Shown one piece after another: positions 29,422-31,509 of a stretch of 31,509 bases of DNA. The position numbers and the translations under genes were made by a program. The notes under the pieces are model-generated. The model had not been told where the DNA came from. It worked only from the letters and a program-made list of their open reading frames with translations, and did not search any database. How positions within the stretch are numbered: position 1 is the first letter of the stretch; every line of letters starts with the position of its first letter. Origin of the DNA: Arachnopeziza araneosa. Its lineage: Eukaryota > Ascomycota > Leotiomycetes > Helotiales > Arachnopezizaceae. Location: assembly GCA_003988855.1 (NCBI GenBank), contig QYAI01000229.1, positions 1 through 31,509 of the forward strand, read 5' to 3'.

Positions 29422-31001
29422 CTATATCTTTGCTCTAGGAGACCACTTGGCGTAGGGATGTTCCTCTCCACTTGGTATAAGGTGATCAACTGCCGCCGTG
29501 TTCAGCATACCAGGATGCACTTGGCTCAGATCTGTAACACCCATCATCCGCATGGTAGTCTCAAGTTCATCTTTCAGAACTGCTCTAGGTTAGCAACCAT
29601 GCAAATCTTTGCAAAGATGTGAGACTCACTGTCAACGTATTTCTCAACCCCATCCGATCCGTAATTCAGTGCGTAAAGAAAACCTCTTCCAATACCTACA
29701 CTCTTCGCACCAAGACACAATGCTTTGAAAATGTCCGTCCCGCGCATGATACCGCCATCAACGTAGACCTCAAGCTTATCGAAAACCTCGGGGCTGTTCT
29801 TTTGCAGCTCCAACAATAGCAAAATGGGCGGTGGAGCCGTGTCCAAGCTTCGACCTCCGTGGTTGCTGAGCACGATGCTATCAATACCAATTTCCACAGC
29901 TCGTTTGGCATCCATATATGTCTGTACACCTTTTAAAATAATGGGAAGGCTCGTACAGTTTCGCAACCAGGGAATATCCGCCCAGGAGACTGATGAGTCG
30001 ATATAGGAGCCCATTATTCTTCCCAATGCACCACCTTTAGCATCATTCTTGGCGACAGCGCCAGACATGGGCGTGGAGAGTGTCTCATCTGCTTTGACTC
30101 GCTCATCCGCTTCTCGCTTCCCGGGAACCGGCGCATCAACCGTAACAAATATTGCCTTTACACCTAACCTCTCTACATCCTTAAGCAATTTCTCGCTCTT
30201 TTTCCTCTCCTTATCAACGTATAATTGGAAGAAAATTGGCAACTCCCCTTCTTGATCTCCATATTTACCAGGTTGGCTTACAGACTCGAAGATCTCGGCA
30301 ATGGGAAAGGACGCATTCGTGGATACACATTGAGGAATCCCAGCATTTTTCAATCCCTTCGCAAGCCCCTTTTCTCCAGATGGATGAACCATCTTTGCCA
30401 TTGCAGCCGGTGCACAAAATATCGGCACACTCATTTTGCATCCCAGCATTGTAGTCTTTGTATCCACATCCTTGACGTCCACCAATATGCGGGGTCGTAA
30501 ACCGATATCAATGTAGGCCGATGTGTTTCGCGCTTTCGTATTGAGGTCTGTTGCGGCAGAGGAGTAGAAAGCCCATGTTTTTGGTGTGAGGGATTTTCGT
30601 GCTGCAGAAACAAAATCGTGTGTACTTATAAGGGTCTCGAGGGGTGGTTTGGAGTCTGGAGAAAAGGAGGTTGACGCTGAAGGTGGGGGTTTAGCCCATT
30701 CTTCATTTATACTGGCACGGTCGAGTTCTCCGAGTATCTTGGAAGAAGGCAATGAGGTACTGATGAGGGATGGAGCATGTATTTCATTATATGCAATTGA
30801 GGCATCTCGTCCAGCATATCGATGGATTACTACAGCCGTCAGAAAGAAGAGCCCACATGAAAGTGGGAGCATACTTGCAGCACCGCCAGGATGATTTGGC
30901 GCGAAGTCTGTCAAGTCATAGACAGTATCATCTACAACGATCCACAGGTCCTGCGGGATATTATGCCTTGATATTTCTTGAGCAGAGATCTGGGAAGCCA
31001 T
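29422..31001 (-). CDS. FMN-dependent L-lactate dehydrogenase, cytochrome b2 type
   Basis: Three exons, 31001-30875, 30829-29630 and 29579-29422, joined by introns of 45 nt (GTATGC, CTGAC, GTAG) and 50 nt (GTGAGT, GCTAAC, GCAG), give 494 residues. Residues 5-80 are a cytochrome b5 heme domain: HPGG from H37, YAGRDAS, and second heme ligand H60 (NEIHAP). The FMN alpha-hydroxy acid dehydrogenase domain follows from about 110: Y131, Y246 (QLYVDKER), D274 in VTVDAP, K342 in ILKGV, catalytic H366 and R369 in SNHGGRSLD, then YVDGGIMRGTD. The C-terminus ends with the family tail ELETTMRMMG and AVDHLIP. The enzyme oxidises L-lactate (or a similar 2-hydroxy acid) to the keto acid and passes electrons through heme to cytochrome c. 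The protein starts directly with the b5 domain, with no obvious mitochondrial presequence. The gene looks intact. Confidence 0.9.
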
Positions 31002-31509
31002 TGAGGGGTAGGTACTGTATAAGCAATTCTTTCAAGAACAAGACCAGGAGTGCGAAAGGAAGAGATTCGTGGGACTAACGCCATCACGGGAACGAATTCT
31101 ATTATTTACGCTACATACATGAACGCGGAAATGGTGCCGCGCTGCTGTGTGGATTGTGATTGAAGTCGGTCGTCGGGACAGCATGCGACGAGATGGAGTC
31201 CCAATACGCCTACACCCGGGTGTAGGTTAATGGGCTGACTAAGCGTGAGCATCACCACCAAAATGATCGCAAGTTGCTCAACAGCTATCTCCAAACAGAC
31301 CAGAGGTCCTCATGCAGACTTATCTAGCTAAAAAAAAAGCAGCCCGGCTAACTCAGCACTCTACTGTAAGACCAACAGACTACCGCAAAGCCCAGAAATA
31401 GAAGACCCCACGGCCAAAGGTCTTAAAAGAGCAGGCATTTTATATGCCTAGAGAGCGCCGTGACCTTACAGGTGCTATTATAGCAGATCGAGCTAATTGG
31501 ACAAATGAG
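31002..31509. other. Lactate dehydrogenase promoter and window edge
   Basis: Upstream region of the dehydrogenase, with an 18-base palindrome at 31209-31226. From about 31403 to the right edge the plus-strand frame KTPRPKVLKEQAF onward stays open for 35 codons after a TAG at 31400-31402. It could be the start of another gene or an element relic, but there is too little of it to identify. Confidence 0.45.
31209..31226. promoter_or_regulatory. Perfect 18-base palindrome in the lactate dehydrogenase promoter
   Basis: CCTACACCCGGGTGTAGG is its own reverse complement and lies about 210 bases upstream of the dehydrogenase ATG. A perfect 18-base palindrome with a CCCGGG centre is a good candidate site for a dimeric regulator such as a zinc-cluster factor, but no family-specific spacing identifies one. 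Confidence 0.5.

Overview
The window looks like nuclear DNA of a filamentous ascomycete, most likely a leotiomycete-type fungus (an inference from gene families and style). Reasons: short 44-90 nt GT-AG introns with CTAAC/CTGAC-type branch sites, fungus-specific families (HET, 2EXR, NACHT-ankyrin STAND proteins), long AT-rich intergenic stretches and CTACCTAG-type promoter repeats. Nothing bacterial or viral is evident.

Layout. 1-2229: no confident gene, one end of a dispersed repeat. 2230-5464 (+): ankyrin-repeat/HET protein, one intron. 6545-7660 (+): 2-oxoglutarate/Fe(II) dioxygenase. 7738-8913 (-): 2EXR protein, tail to tail with the dioxygenase. 9294-11188 (-): FAD aromatic-hydroxylase-like monooxygenase, four exons. 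About 11565-11671: MITE-like inverted repeat. 12725-13198 (+): EthD-domain gene crossed by an in-frame TAA. 13633-14034 (-): possible gene fragment. 15271-16854 (+): Delta(24)-sterol reductase (DWF1/DHCR24)-like FAD oxidoreductase. 17009-18585 (-): PQ-loop membrane protein cut into about 14 exons, several of 10-18 nt. 19914-20321 (+): small three-exon gene of unknown function. 21116-28233 (+): very large NLR-like (STAND) gene with N-terminal helical domain, NACHT, about 20 ankyrin repeats and a cysteine-rich zinc-finger-like segment. 29422-31001 (-): cytochrome b5-fused FMN L-lactate dehydrogenase.

Two themes stand out. First, two large ankyrin proteins of the fungal self/non-self recognition type (HET and NACHT) sit about 16 kb apart. 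The HET protein has its ankyrin repeats before the HET domain. The NACHT gene has up to five in-frame stops in its conserved frame, all TAG, while 1,766 further codons remain open. Second, the oxidoreductases (dioxygenase, FAD hydroxylase, EthD protein, sterol-reductase-like enzyme, lactate dehydrogenase) could include a small aromatic-catabolic or secondary-metabolite group around 6.5-13.2 kb, but nothing in the sequence proves joint action. Exon models were derived by eye from reading frames, splice sites and recalled family consensus. They have not been checked with transcripts.
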